DNA of 64,000 bases from Bosea sp. RAC05 (GTDB taxonomy: Bacteria; Pseudomonadota; Alphaproteobacteria; Rhizobiales; Beijerinckiaceae), in NCBI RefSeq assembly GCF_001713455.1, contig NZ_CP016463.1, positions 372,001-436,000 of the forward strand, read 5' to 3'. Below, piece by piece: positions 28,956-37,309 of this stretch. The stretch's first letter is position 1. Each line of letters opens with the position of its first letter. Under the pieces are notes generated by a model. It had not been told where the DNA came from. It did no database searches and was given only the letters and a program-made list of their open reading frames with translations. A program made the position numbers and the translations under genes.

Positions 28956-29561
28956 TCAGAGGTCCTCGCGCACTGTCGCGTGGAACGACGCCGCCAGGGC
29001 GTCGAATGTGCGTCCACTGACCCTTCGATACGATCGCAGATCCGGCGGCGTGATGTCGTCGGAGGGGTCCTGATACATCCGGGCTTCCAAGAGCTGCCCG
29101 TTCTTGATGATCCGGAACTGGATTGAAACGGGCGCCGTCGTCAGAAAGACCACGTCCATCGAGCTGTGGCGCATGGCGGGCTCGACCTCGATAGTCTCGA
29201 AATGCTGCTCGACGAGGCCTTGCGTGTAGAGCCGGATGAGATCGGCAACGGCATCGATGCCGCTTCCCTTCTCGCTGAGCATTCCAAGGAGTCCGCCACT
29301 GTCGCCCTGGGAGAAGACGGTTTTCGAGAAGTGCTTGACTTGAGGCAGCACATCGAGCGGGCGAGGCGCACCGGCCAGTGCAGTCAGGCAGACGGATGCG
29401 TCGCGATCGCTCATCTTGGCTGCTGCGATCCCACGACCGTGCTTCGACAGGTAGCCGTTCTCCCTCAGAACCCGCATGTAGGCACGAACCGTGGCGCTTT
29501 CGACGCCGGTCGTGGCTGCAAGCGTGTCGTTGAGGGTTGCTGGGAGCAAGGCGGCATCCAA
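28956..29561 (-). CDS. winged-helix N-terminal domain protein
   Basis: 201 residues. The N terminus (about 8-50) looks like a winged helix: LNDTLAATTGVESATVRAYM, then LRENGYLSKHGRG, a recognition helix followed by a basic wing. This suggests a DNA-binding regulator. The rest (about 60-201) is a separate alpha/beta domain with no recognised ligand site. It is convergent with the IalB-like gene and divergent from the metallohydrolase pair, so it could regulate the latter through the 29562-29694 gap. Confidence 0.55.
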   Translation of the reverse strand: MDAALLPATLNDTLAATTGVESATVRAYMRVLRENGYLSKHGRGIAAAKMSDRDASVCLTALAGAPRPLDVLPQVKHFSKTVFSQGDSGGLLGMLSEKGSGIDAVADLIRLYTQGLVEQHFETIEVEPAMRHSSMDVVFLTTAPVSIQFRIIKNGQLLEARMYQDPSDDITPPDLRSYRRVSGRTFDALAASFHATVREDL

Positions 29562-29694
29562 TTCATCGGACCTAATTCCCGATGGTTAGCCGCGAATCGG
29601 ACTGCTTCGCAAGGAATGAAGGATATTATCCACGGACCTTTGAAAGCGTCACGAATTGAGTCATGCTCGGTGCCCGATCACGACGGATTGTTCC

Positions 29695-30201
29695 ATGCCG
29701 ACAAAGCTCCCGCATGACCACGACGAGCCAGATCCTTACGCGGACTGGGGCGGCGACTGGATGATGAAAGACGTCATCAAGTGGGAGCGGCTGCATGTCA
29801 TTCGGCCACTCGCGCCTGCCGTCCTGACGCGGGAGCAATGCCATCGGTTTGTCCGCACAGTTTCGCACCATCTCGGGGTCAAGATCCCGGACCTGACGTT
29901 CAGGCCTGGAGCGCTATGTGCAGCCGACCTGTCGGGATCAATGACACTCGCTGATTGGGGCGCTACGCAACAGGCGATCCTGCATGAGATGGCTCACATC
30001 GCGAACCTCGACTACATCCTGGCCGGCACGCCACCCCATGACTACCGGTTCGTTGCGACAGTCATCGACCTCTATGCGACCTTTCTGGGGCTGAACCCGA
30101 CGCAGTTGACCGATGCGGCGAGGAGGATGGGCGTGTTGAAAGACGAGTGCGTCGCTCCAGCGAAATGGGAGCAGCCACCTCTCTTCGCCTGCGAGTTTTA
30201 A
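29695..30201 (+). CDS. HExxH metallohydrolase-like protein (first of tandem pair)
   Basis: From ATG 29695 the product has 168 residues. The zinc motif is HEMAH (97-101), followed 13 residues later by H115 in PPHDYRFV, the spacing and H-x-x-x-F pattern of the putative metallohydrolases described in TIGR04338. Upstream is a conserved A-D-W-G block (ADWGATQQAIL). No signal peptide, so it should act in the cytoplasm. The next gene encodes a paralogue with the same blocks. Substrate unknown. The catalytic Glu98 is present. Confidence 0.7.
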   Translation: MPTKLPHDHDEPDPYADWGGDWMMKDVIKWERLHVIRPLAPAVLTREQCHRFVRTVSHHLGVKIPDLTFRPGALCAADLSGSMTLADWGATQQAILHEMAHIANLDYILAGTPPHDYRFVATVIDLYATFLGLNPTQLTDAARRMGVLKDECVAPAKWEQPPLFACEF

Positions 30202-30242
30202 CCGTTCCATCGGCCGCACCAGCGCCAACCGGAAGAGCCACA

Positions 30243-30761
30243 GTGTCAGAACCAATCCTTAATCTGTCCAGCTGGCACGATCATACGCTCAACAAGGCCT
30301 ATGAGTGGGAGCGAGCCAACGTCGGCCGGGTCTATGAGTGGGAGAGGACCAACATCGATCGGCACCTCCAGGCTGCGATCATGTCCAGGGACGAGTGCTC
30401 TGACTTCGTCAGGATGGTGGCCCTTCACCTCGGTGTTCGGGTCCCTGAGCTGACATTCGTTCAGGGAGGGCACTGTTTCGCTACCACCTCCGGGACGATC
30501 ACCCTGGCCGACTGGGGCAGGACGCATCAGACCATCCTGCATGAGATGGCCCACATTGCGACGCTCGACTACGTTTTGACCGGCGAGGCTCCCCACGGTG
30601 AGCGGTTCATCTTCCAGGTCATCGACCTCTACGTGACCTTCATGGGCCTGGATGGCGAGAAGCTGATGAAAACCGCCCGTGAGTGGAAGCTCATCGAGCG
30701 CACCCGCCCCATCGCGCCAGCGAAGTTGGAAGAGCCTGCGTTCTTTGCCGGAGAGTTCTGA
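30243..30761 (+). CDS. HExxH metallohydrolase-like protein (second of tandem pair)
   Basis: Starts at GTG 30243, with GGAAGAG 6 bases upstream, and encodes 172 residues. It shares with its neighbour the LADWGRTHQTILHEMAH block (H100, E101, H104) and third ligand H118 in APHGERF. An N-terminal segment is internally duplicated: AYEWERANVGR then VYEWERTNIDR (residues 19-40). The pair arose by tandem duplication, then diverged, and both keep the zinc and catalytic residues. They are 41 bases apart and presumably cotranscribed. Confidence 0.7.
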   Translation: MSEPILNLSSWHDHTLNKAYEWERANVGRVYEWERTNIDRHLQAAIMSRDECSDFVRMVALHLGVRVPELTFVQGGHCFATTSGTITLADWGRTHQTILHEMAHIATLDYVLTGEAPHGERFIFQVIDLYVTFMGLDGEKLMKTAREWKLIERTRPIAPAKLEEPAFFAGEF

Positions 30762-30863
30762 GCTTCCTTCTCAGCGAAGGACTGCGAATCCGATCCTGTG
30801 GACAAGTCCGATGGGTGAAGCTTCAGGACTCGCCTCAATCCGTCGAGTTGCTATGAATGCGTC

Positions 30864-31286
30864 ATGGACGCACTAAACCACATTCTTTCGATCCTCGACC
30901 CCGCCGGGAAAGACTTGGCTGTCCAGCTCAATGCCTTCGCGCTGGAGCTCGGTTTGACCGAAATGCAGGCGACTGCAGCTCTCGCAATGGCGCCTGAAAT
31001 CCTCGACAAGGAGAGCTTTGTGGCCTGTGCGATCGGGCTGGCCAAGGCCTCGACGTCGCGACTTCAGGAACAGGCGAGGGCGGCCGCGGAACGATCGGAA
31101 GCTGTCGCTGCCATTGCCTCGCTCTGGGATACCCCTGCAGCCAGGCTCAGCGATCCTGGCGACATGCGCGCCAGCGACCCATTCTGCGAGGGTAAGGCAG
31201 CCGAGCGGGCCATCGGCGAAGTCCGCATCGGCGCCTCGATGCGCCATACCGGGGGCCAGCAGCCCCGTCGGCGGATTACAGCCTGA
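30864..31286 (+). CDS. hypothetical helical protein
   Basis: 140 residues, helical over the first 90 with Ala-rich amphipathic helices, and a basic C terminus (RRRITA). Its end overlaps the end of the convergent 31276 gene by 11 bases. No motif is recognised. Confidence 0.55.
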   Translation: MDALNHILSILDPAGKDLAVQLNAFALELGLTEMQATAALAMAPEILDKESFVACAIGLAKASTSRLQEQARAAAERSEAVAAIASLWDTPAARLSDPGDMRASDPFCEGKAAERAIGEVRIGASMRHTGGQQPRRRITA

Positions 31287-32700
31287 AGCCGGGCTTTGGC
31301 CGCGGCAGGTTGGACTGCACTTCGGGTTCCGGCTCAGGCTCGCGACGCACCGAGACACGATCGGCCATCGACCGGTCAGCGAATTCGGCTCGGGTCATGA
31401 ACACCCCATCGACAGCGTAGCGCTGGCGCTCGTTGCTGGCCTTCGGAGGCACGATGGCGGGCCCATAGGCGTTGTGGTAGCGCTCCTGCTCGTCGAGATG
31501 GGCGAAGCCGCCATAGGCGTCGATCTCGACAAAGCCGCAAGGCAGACCGAACCCATCTTCCTTCTGATAGCGGCCTGCATCCATCGTTGCCGGATCGAAC
31601 GCGCGCTCCGCACCTGTATGGGGGTCGACGACGGTGAGCCTCTCCTCCCCGACACGGATCAGAACCTGGCGCACCACATCCGGGCGCATCGTCGATGTCG
31701 CCATGATCGGATCGTTGCGCTCGACGCGCTGGAACCGGCTGCGGAACTCGGCCAGATCGATGACCTTGTTGGCCTTGGGAGCGCGGGCATTCTTGCGCCG
31801 AGCCATCTCCTCGAAGTAGGCGAAGGGGCTTTCGCCGAATGCCTGGCTGAGCTTCTTGAAGCTCAAGGAGGGCGCGATGAGCTTCCCACGCACCGCACCC
31901 TCGGCTGCCACGATCGGCATGCCGGCGACGAAGACGCCAGCCTTGGCATCCGCCAGCGTCTTGGCGGGCACGATGAACTTGTGACCTTCGGCCTTGAGCC
32001 TGCGCAGCATGGCCAAGTTCTCGGCCGGATCCTCGGAGGCGAGCGCCAGCTGATAGCCGACCCAGACCTCGCCACCCTGAACCGTCATCTCTCGGCCGCG
32101 GAACATCGACGGCGCCGAGAAGCGCATATCTTCCCAGTTTCCGAACGGCGGAGCATGCGGATCTCCCACACGACCGCGCAGTCGGGCCATGTTGAAGGAG
32201 CGCAGGCGCCGGGCTTCGGTCTGCTCCGGGGTCTCCAGGGAATCGCGCAGCTTTGCCTCGGCTTCGGCATCGAGCGTGCGGCCGAACATGCGAGCCAGAC
32301 CAGGGCGAGCCAGACGCCGATCGACGGAGGCAGCGAGCACGCTCTGTTTGGTTGCGACGTCGACGAGGTAGTTGGCGCTACGCCCGTCCGGCTGCCGGCG
32401 CGACTCGATGCGCAGCAAGTGGTCGCGCAGGAACAGCATCAGATCCGCGAGCGTCTTCGCGTTGAAGCGGTTCTCGATGAAATCGGCGATGCGCTCGCGG
32501 GCTTCCTGGATGGTGAAGCCGATCTCGGTGGTCGGCCGACGCGTCGGAGCGAGGTTGCGCCCGGCAATCACGCCGAAATCGTCGAAGGGTGAGCGCGACG
32601 AGGGGCGAACCAGAGCAGTCGCGTTCACCAGCCCGGCCGAAAGACGACGGATCGTCCCTTCATCAAGCTTCAATGCGCGTGCCTGAAGTGCCGTCGCCAT
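31276..32700 (-). CDS. large hypothetical protein
   Basis: 474 residues, cytoplasmic by absence of signal or membrane segments. Helical N-terminal third, then a beta-rich middle, then an alpha/beta part with many Arg and Asp. A Pro/Glu-rich tail (REPEPEPEVQSNLPRPKP) ends the protein. No family recognised. The gap upstream (32701-32821) is short, and the next gene on the same strand (32822) may be in the same unit. Confidence 0.7.
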   Translation of the reverse strand: MATALQARALKLDEGTIRRLSAGLVNATALVRPSSRSPFDDFGVIAGRNLAPTRRPTTEIGFTIQEARERIADFIENRFNAKTLADLMLFLRDHLLRIESRRQPDGRSANYLVDVATKQSVLAASVDRRLARPGLARMFGRTLDAEAEAKLRDSLETPEQTEARRLRSFNMARLRGRVGDPHAPPFGNWEDMRFSAPSMFRGREMTVQGGEVWVGYQLALASEDPAENLAMLRRLKAEGHKFIVPAKTLADAKAGVFVAGMPIVAAEGAVRGKLIAPSLSFKKLSQAFGESPFAYFEEMARRKNARAPKANKVIDLAEFRSRFQRVERNDPIMATSTMRPDVVRQVLIRVGEERLTVVDPHTGAERAFDPATMDAGRYQKEDGFGLPCGFVEIDAYGGFAHLDEQERYHNAYGPAIVPPKASNERQRYAVDGVFMTRAEFADRSMADRVSVRREPEPEPEVQSNLPRPKPGFRL

Positions 32701-32821
32701 GGCCGTTCTCCGAGTTGGTCATGGAAGATGCCGGGCCGAGTCGAAAACGACAACTCGAACACTGACCCTTCCGATCCAGGACGAACGTTCGGACCGGGCA
32801 TCTGATCCGTACGCCAGCCGG

Positions 32822-33163
32822 TCAGGCCGCAGCATCGAGGGCAATATCGAGGCGCCGCGACACGGCCCTCAGGACGGCAAGGCGTGTCGCTTCGACTTCG
32901 TCACCCGGCATAAGGCGAGCAATGACGTCCTCGACGGGCCTGTGCCCGCCATCGCGAAGGTCTGGCACCTCATAGATCTCACGAACCCTCCACCCGAAGC
33001 CGGAGTCTCGGGTTTCGACAGCGATCTCGACGCCGCTCCCTGGGATCCCGAATGTCGACGACGCGGCGTCCCACTGGATCTCGCCCTGGATCGAAACGGA
33101 CTCGCACGCGGCAGCCAGGAGCTTCTTCAGACGCTTGAGGTGACGCTGCATATCGATTCTCAC
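32822..33163 (-). CDS. small hypothetical protein
   Basis: 113 residues starting MRIDMQRHLKRLKKLLAAA, a basic amphipathic helix, followed by strands and a C-terminal helix. It is divergent from thyA across 33164-33269, where both promoters must lie; an AAGGATTG word occurs at 33210-33217. Function unknown. Confidence 0.6.
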   Translation of the reverse strand: MRIDMQRHLKRLKKLLAAACESVSIQGEIQWDAASSTFGIPGSGVEIAVETRDSGFGWRVREIYEVPDLRDGGHRPVEDVIARLMPGDEVEATRLAVLRAVSRRLDIALDAAA

Positions 33164-33269
33164 GGCAAGGTTCGTTCAAAGAACGATATGCGGGGATGAG
33201 GGTAGCTACAAGGATTGTGGTTTTTGAGGATGGCGACAATCCTCTCGGCCATTATCGAGGAGACGAATC

Positions 33270-34103
33270 GTGACACGGACCAACGCCATCGGCGATCAGC
33301 ATGTCGACGTTCAGTACGCGGGGTTGGCTCGACGGATCCTCGAAACGGGTGACGACCGGATGGACCGGACCGGCGTAGGAACCCGCGCAATTTTCGGCGC
33401 GATGATGCGTTTCGACCTGGCTGACGGCTTCCCCCTGCTGACGACCAAGAAGATCCACACCAGGTCGGTGATCCATGAACTGCTGTGGTTTCTGCGCGGC
33501 GACACCAATATCGCCTACCTCAAGGAGAACGGCGTCACGATCTGGGATGAATGGGCCGACGAGAACCTCGATCTTGGACCCGTGTATGGTCGTCAGTGGC
33601 GTGCTTTCCAGGCTCCGGACGGGCGCGTCATCGACCAGATGGCCAATGCCGTCGACTTGCTGAGGCGCGACCCCGCCTCGAGGCGGATCATCGTGACGGC
33701 GTGGAACCCTGCGGACCTCGACGCGATGGCGCTGAGTCCCTGTCACTGCATGATCCAGTTCTTCACGACCTCCGATGATCGTGTTCACCTGATGCTGACC
33801 CAGCGCTCGATGGATCATGGGCTCGGCTGCCCTTTCAACATCGCGAGCTACGCCTTGTTGCTGGCGATGATGGCTCAAAGCGTCGGCCGCGAGCCAGGCG
33901 AGTTCATCCACTCGATCGGGGACGCTCACATCTACAGCAACCACGTCGATGCCATCAGGACACAGCTGGAGCGCGAACCTCGCCCGATGCCCCGGCTGAA
34001 GCTCAATCCCGACGTGACCGACCTGTTCGCCTTCCGCTTCGAGGACATTGCCATTGAGGGCTATGACCCTCATCCCGCGATCCCGATGAAGGTCGCGGTC
34101 TGA
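33270..34103 (+). CDS. thyA: thymidylate synthase (ThyA type)
   Basis: ThyA methylates dUMP to dTMP using methylene-tetrahydrofolate, giving dihydrofolate. The 277 residues contain the dUMP-binding Arg (DRTGVGT), RRI (138-140), the nucleophile Cys158 in LSPCHC, and D-G/H-Y type contacts near the end ([11 protein letters not shown]). The length is normal. A GTG start is preceded by GAGGAGA. It heads an operon with a small membrane protein, dihydrofolate reductase and a possible papain-like protein. The dfr gene regenerates the folate consumed here. Confidence 0.96.
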   Translation: MTRTNAIGDQHVDVQYAGLARRILETGDDRMDRTGVGTRAIFGAMMRFDLADGFPLLTTKKIHTRSVIHELLWFLRGDTNIAYLKENGVTIWDEWADENLDLGPVYGRQWRAFQAPDGRVIDQMANAVDLLRRDPASRRIIVTAWNPADLDAMALSPCHCMIQFFTTSDDRVHLMLTQRSMDHGLGCPFNIASYALLLAMMAQSVGREPGEFIHSIGDAHIYSNHVDAIRTQLEREPRPMPRLKLNPDVTDLFAFRFEDIAIEGYDPHPAIPMKVAV

Positions 34104-34105
34104 AC

Positions 34106-34423
34106 ATGACCAATCCCGCCCATCTGTCGGACGAGAGGGTGCCCTTCGCGAGGCTAACCTTCGGATGGATCCTTGCCGGCCAGATGGCACTCTCCACGGT
34201 CATCTGCTGTGTTGCGGCAGCGATCGTCGAGAGCTGGGCTGCCGGCCTCATCGTGCCGCTCGGCGTGCTGTTCTCGATGCCGGTGAATTTGATCAGCGCG
34301 TTCATAGCGCGCGATCTCATCGATAGCCGGCGGCCGCTTGCGGCGGCGGGCGTCCTCGGCTTCATTTTGGCGGTGTACGCTCTACCGGTCGCCTTCAAGT
34401 TCGCGCAGCGTTGGAAGTCCTGA
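34106..34423 (+). CDS. small membrane protein in thyA-dfr operon
   Basis: 105 residues with three hydrophobic helices (about 17-40, 45-66, 78-98). It begins 2 bases after thyA, and its stop overlaps the dfr start (TGATG, 34421-34425). No family recognised. An inner-membrane location is expected. Confidence 0.7.
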   Translation: MTNPAHLSDERVPFARLTFGWILAGQMALSTVICCVAAAIVESWAAGLIVPLGVLFSMPVNLISAFIARDLIDSRRPLAAAGVLGFILAVYALPVAFKFAQRWKS

Positions 34424-34932
34424 TGAAGCTCATTCTTGTCGCAGCGATCGATGATGAGCGCGGGATCGGCCGAGACGGCGATCTGGCATGGCATCATTCG
34501 GCCGACATGCGCTCGTTCCGCGAGACGACCCTGCGCGGCTGGCTGATCATGGGGCGGGCGACGTGGCAATCGATCGGACGGCCGCTGCCTGGTCGGCAGA
34601 TTATCGTCCTGAGCCGGAGCGAAATGGACTTGCCGGCCAGCGTCTTCTCCAGCGCCTCCCTCGAAAAGGCGATCGACATCGTTCGGACTGCAGGTGCGGA
34701 CGAGGCCTACATCTGTGGTGGCAGCGTGTTGTACGACGCCGCTATCGGTATCGGCGATGTCCTCGTTCTCACCCGGATCCCGGGCACGCACGGCTGTGAC
34801 CGGTTCTTCCCCGACTGGGCCGACCACGGCTACGTCTTTCACTCCGAGGAGGAGATTGGAGACGGTCTTCGACGGCAACTCTGGCGCAGGGATCACGCCG
34901 TCCGGTCGACAGCCGCGGGCACATCGAAATGA
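34423..34932 (+). CDS. dihydrofolate reductase
   Basis: Reduces dihydrofolate to tetrahydrofolate with NADPH. 169 residues from the ATG at 34423, which overlaps the previous stop. The active-site acid is Asp28 in the W-H-H-S-A-D segment, followed by IMGRATWQSIGRPLPGR (the MGRxTxESIGRPLPGR motif), the LSRS turn and the ICGGSVLY nucleotide-binding motif. Compared with E. coli FolA, the substrate loop reads LAWHHSADM, with His in place of usual residues. An operon with thyA closes the dTMP folate cycle. A trimethoprim-resistant form cannot be inferred. Confidence 0.95.
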   Translation: MKLILVAAIDDERGIGRDGDLAWHHSADMRSFRETTLRGWLIMGRATWQSIGRPLPGRQIIVLSRSEMDLPASVFSSASLEKAIDIVRTAGADEAYICGGSVLYDAAIGIGDVLVLTRIPGTHGCDRFFPDWADHGYVFHSEEEIGDGLRRQLWRRDHAVRSTAAGTSK

Positions 34933-35453
34933 GCTTCGAGGTCGATCCATCGAGAGCGGGCACGATTGCCCGAGAGATCGTCACAGAGCGTCGCCCTGAT
35001 CTTCAGATCGACACGCTCTGCATCCTGATCCAGGCGGCAGCCGCGGGCTTGCTCGGGCTGAAGCTGTCGAAGATCCGCGTGGGGGCCTTGTACTGGCCCG
35101 AAGGCGTAAAAGACGACTTCGCACTCGCGATCCGCGGGGGCTGGGGGTTGGCCGGCGCAGATCGCGATCGCGGGCTTCTCTATGTCGACATGAACCCGAT
35201 GGAAGCGGATGGCGGTTTCAACGGGCATACCTGGATCGAGATCGAGGAGGGTTTCGCGTTCGACGCGATGTACGGTTACGACGGCCCGGCGATCGAGACC
35301 GACCACGACATGCAGACGGTGCGCCGCTACGTTCGCCGCACCGATCTGGAGCGTCAGGTCGTTCGCTACTGGAAGGACGACATGGCAGCGGTCTATGCCG
35401 CGGGCGTAAGACGATCGCACGAGCTGCGCCAGACCTCTCTGGCGTACGGCTGA
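34929..35453 (+). CDS. possible papain/transglutaminase-like fold protein
   Basis: Coupled to dfr by ATGA overlap (34929-34932). 174 residues. A Cys at residue 31 opens an Ala-rich helix (TLCILIQAAAAGLLGL); later GGFNGHTWIEIEEGFAFDAM offers a His and an Asp on successive strands. Cys-helix, then H-T-W, then F-D is the layout of papain-like and transglutaminase-like proteins. Because the motifs are short, this is a suggestion only. No signal peptide. Confidence 0.4.
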   Translation: MSFEVDPSRAGTIAREIVTERRPDLQIDTLCILIQAAAAGLLGLKLSKIRVGALYWPEGVKDDFALAIRGGWGLAGADRDRGLLYVDMNPMEADGGFNGHTWIEIEEGFAFDAMYGYDGPAIETDHDMQTVRRYVRRTDLERQVVRYWKDDMAAVYAAGVRRSHELRQTSLAYG

Positions 35454-35605
35454 AGCCGGGCGCGGTCCGAGCCTCATAGTCGCTGAAGCCGGCTCTGTAA
35501 GCGGCGCAGGCGGCGTTGCGCCCGATCACGTGGACGGTGGGCCGACTGCGAGTGTTCAAGGCGCGGCATAGCCGCCAAGGCCTACCGCGCCTCTCAGGTG
35601 GTGCC

Positions 35606-36991
35606 CTATGCCGACCGCTTCCGCTTGCGCCACGGTGCATCGACCTCCCAATCACCGGCCATGATTGAGCCGTAGGGCAAGACCTCGTCGACGATCTCCG
35701 CCAGCCCGAAGCTCTCGATCTGACGGCGCACCGACGCCGCGTTCTTGTAGGCGCTCGGCAGCTCGCTGATATCGGGCTTGCCACAGAATGAGCGGATGTC
35801 GAGCCCGGCCGTCTCGGAGGCGAAGATCTCCTCGACGGTACGCTCACCCTGCATGCGCTTGTGCTGCGTGCGAGAGAAGTTGCGCCCGGCCCCGTGAGGG
35901 GCAAAGCCAAGCCCATGATCGGCATTGCGGCCGCGAGCGATCAGCACCGGCTGAGCCATGTTGAGCGGGATCAGCGTCAGCGTGGTTGCATCGTCCGCCC
36001 AGCCATCGAAAGCAGGCGTTGCTCCCTTCGCATGGTAGAACAGCCCATCACTGCGGCGGAAAACGAAGTTGTGCTCGTTCCAGAACCGATCGCTGACCTT
36101 TGCCGACAGACGGGCCGCGGCGAGATCGTGGATGACCTCGTGCGATGCCTTGGTCCAGGCGCGAACAATCTGCAGCGCTTCCCAGTAGCGCTCGCCCTCG
36201 CCCGTCTCGGCCGGGATCCAGCCGTTCTGCTGCAGCGTCTCGGGCGAGAGCTGACGACGGAACATATCGGCCACCTTCATGCCCTTGCTGTAAAGGCGCG
36301 CTCCCGGCGCGCGCGACCCATGATGGGTGACGAGTGCCGTTTCCCCTGAGGACTTGAGCTGGCCGACGAATGCGAAGTGATTGCCGTCGCCCTGCGTGCC
36401 GAAGTGCTCGATGGCCGGGCTGATCAGATCGGCCAGGAATGAGTTCCCCTCGAAGCGCGCGAGCAGCTCGGCGCCGGGACGCAACTGCTGACCGCGCGGC
36501 CGACCGCCCGGACCGAAATGCGTGATGGCGCCGACGGCATCCAGCAAAGCCGCCGGCGAGACCCCGGGGAAGACCGAGATCGTCATCGAGCAGCAGATGT
36601 CGGCCGAGTGCATTCCCGGATGGATCGCATCCGAGGCAACAACGCCACCGACAGGGATCGTTCCGAGCGGACCAGCGGGACATGCATCGGGCATGACAGC
36701 GCCAGAACGCACCACGGGCGTCTTCATGAGTTCGGCCATCGTGGCATGGACTGAAGCGACGTTGACCGCCTCCTCGGGCGCCTCGATCTCGATATTGGCA
36801 TGATAGGGCAGGGGCTCCTGACGCAGTGCGAGAACTGGAGGCGGAGCGTGAGTGCCGGCCAGAGCCAGCGCCTCCTCGAAAGTCGCTCCCGCCTCCAGGA
36901 TGGCATTGGCCTCCTGGAGTGCCGGCTTGAACCACCGGCCCTGGATATGGCCGGCGTTGATGAGATCCTGTCCGCTGATGACGATAGGCAT
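35606..36991 (-). CDS. rtcB: RNA-splicing ligase RtcB
   Basis: RtcB joins RNA 2',3'-cyclic phosphate or 3'-phosphate ends to 5'-OH ends using GTP and Mn2+. The 461 residues carry the signatures: HPGMHSADICC (Asp131, Cys133), GDGNH (201-205), HHGSR (223-227), EHNF (306-309) and the guanylylated His366 in PHGAGR. The length is within the family's range. The ATG is preceded by GAGGA. The gene faces away from rtcR across 318 bases containing a candidate sigma54 promoter (37128-37144). No rtcA (RNA cyclase) is present here. Confidence 0.95.
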   Translation of the reverse strand: MPIVISGQDLINAGHIQGRWFKPALQEANAILEAGATFEEALALAGTHAPPPVLALRQEPLPYHANIEIEAPEEAVNVASVHATMAELMKTPVVRSGAVMPDACPAGPLGTIPVGGVVASDAIHPGMHSADICCSMTISVFPGVSPAALLDAVGAITHFGPGGRPRGQQLRPGAELLARFEGNSFLADLISPAIEHFGTQGDGNHFAFVGQLKSSGETALVTHHGSRAPGARLYSKGMKVADMFRRQLSPETLQQNGWIPAETGEGERYWEALQIVRAWTKASHEVIHDLAAARLSAKVSDRFWNEHNFVFRRSDGLFYHAKGATPAFDGWADDATTLTLIPLNMAQPVLIARGRNADHGLGFAPHGAGRNFSRTQHKRMQGERTVEEIFASETAGLDIRSFCGKPDISELPSAYKNAASVRRQIESFGLAEIVDEVLPYGSIMAGDWEVDAPWRKRKRSA

Positions 36992-37098
36992 GAGTCCTCG
37001 CCTTCCGAGCGGGGCTGCCGCTCAGACTGGGTGTGAGTTCCAGCCCGAAGGCTGGTCGTCGCTGATGGGAGGCGATGGATTAGGAGCGCGTCGGCTGC

Positions 37099-37127
37099 CT
37101 CATTCCTCGCCAGTGACGAGGAATGAG
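37099..37127. promoter_or_regulatory. 11-base inverted repeat between rtcB and rtcR
   Basis: CTCATTCCTCG (37099-37109) and CGAGGAATGAG (37117-37127) are perfect arms around a 7-base loop. They lie just downstream of the candidate sigma54 promoter on the minus strand. This could be an operator or a leader hairpin. The rest of the 36992-37309 gap has no gene. Confidence 0.45.
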
Positions 37128-37144
37128 TTCCAAAGCCTGTGCCA
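37128..37144 (-). promoter_or_regulatory. candidate sigma54 promoter for rtcB
   Basis: Read on the minus strand, TGGCAC is followed by exactly five bases and then TTGGA. The consensus is TGGCAC-N5-TTGCA, so the -24 GG is perfect and the -12 GC is changed to GG. The -24 element lies within a perfect 14-base palindrome (GTGCCAG/CTGGCAC, 37139-37152). RtcR, a sigma54 activator, is encoded next to it. Distance to the rtcB start is about 137 bases. Confidence 0.5.
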
Positions 37145-37309
37145 GCTGGCACCGAGGCGTTGGATTTAGAGCGTTGCAGAGCGGCAAGGCGTTGAGATCA
37201 GTAAGGAATAAAAAACCGATCCGCCCGGATGAATGCATGGCCGCTGTAGACGGGGCGTCCGAAAGCAGATACGGAGAGATCGCGATTTAGATTTTGGGAT
37301 AAAGGCATC

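Noticed and set aside
31018..32592. 524-residue open frame opposite the 31276 gene
   Set aside because: No family signal and shadow-type composition; the minus-strand frame has sensible residues and context.
35454..35605. A minus-strand frame reading into the gap after rtcB, with TVHVIGRNAACAAYRAGF-like sequence
   Set aside because: It has no convincing start or ribosome site, runs antisense into the 34929 gene, and matches no family I know.
37147..37164. A second sigma54 promoter on the plus strand for rtcR, from TGGCAC at 37147
   Set aside because: The TTGG that follows is at 7 rather than 5 bases, which sigma54 does not tolerate.
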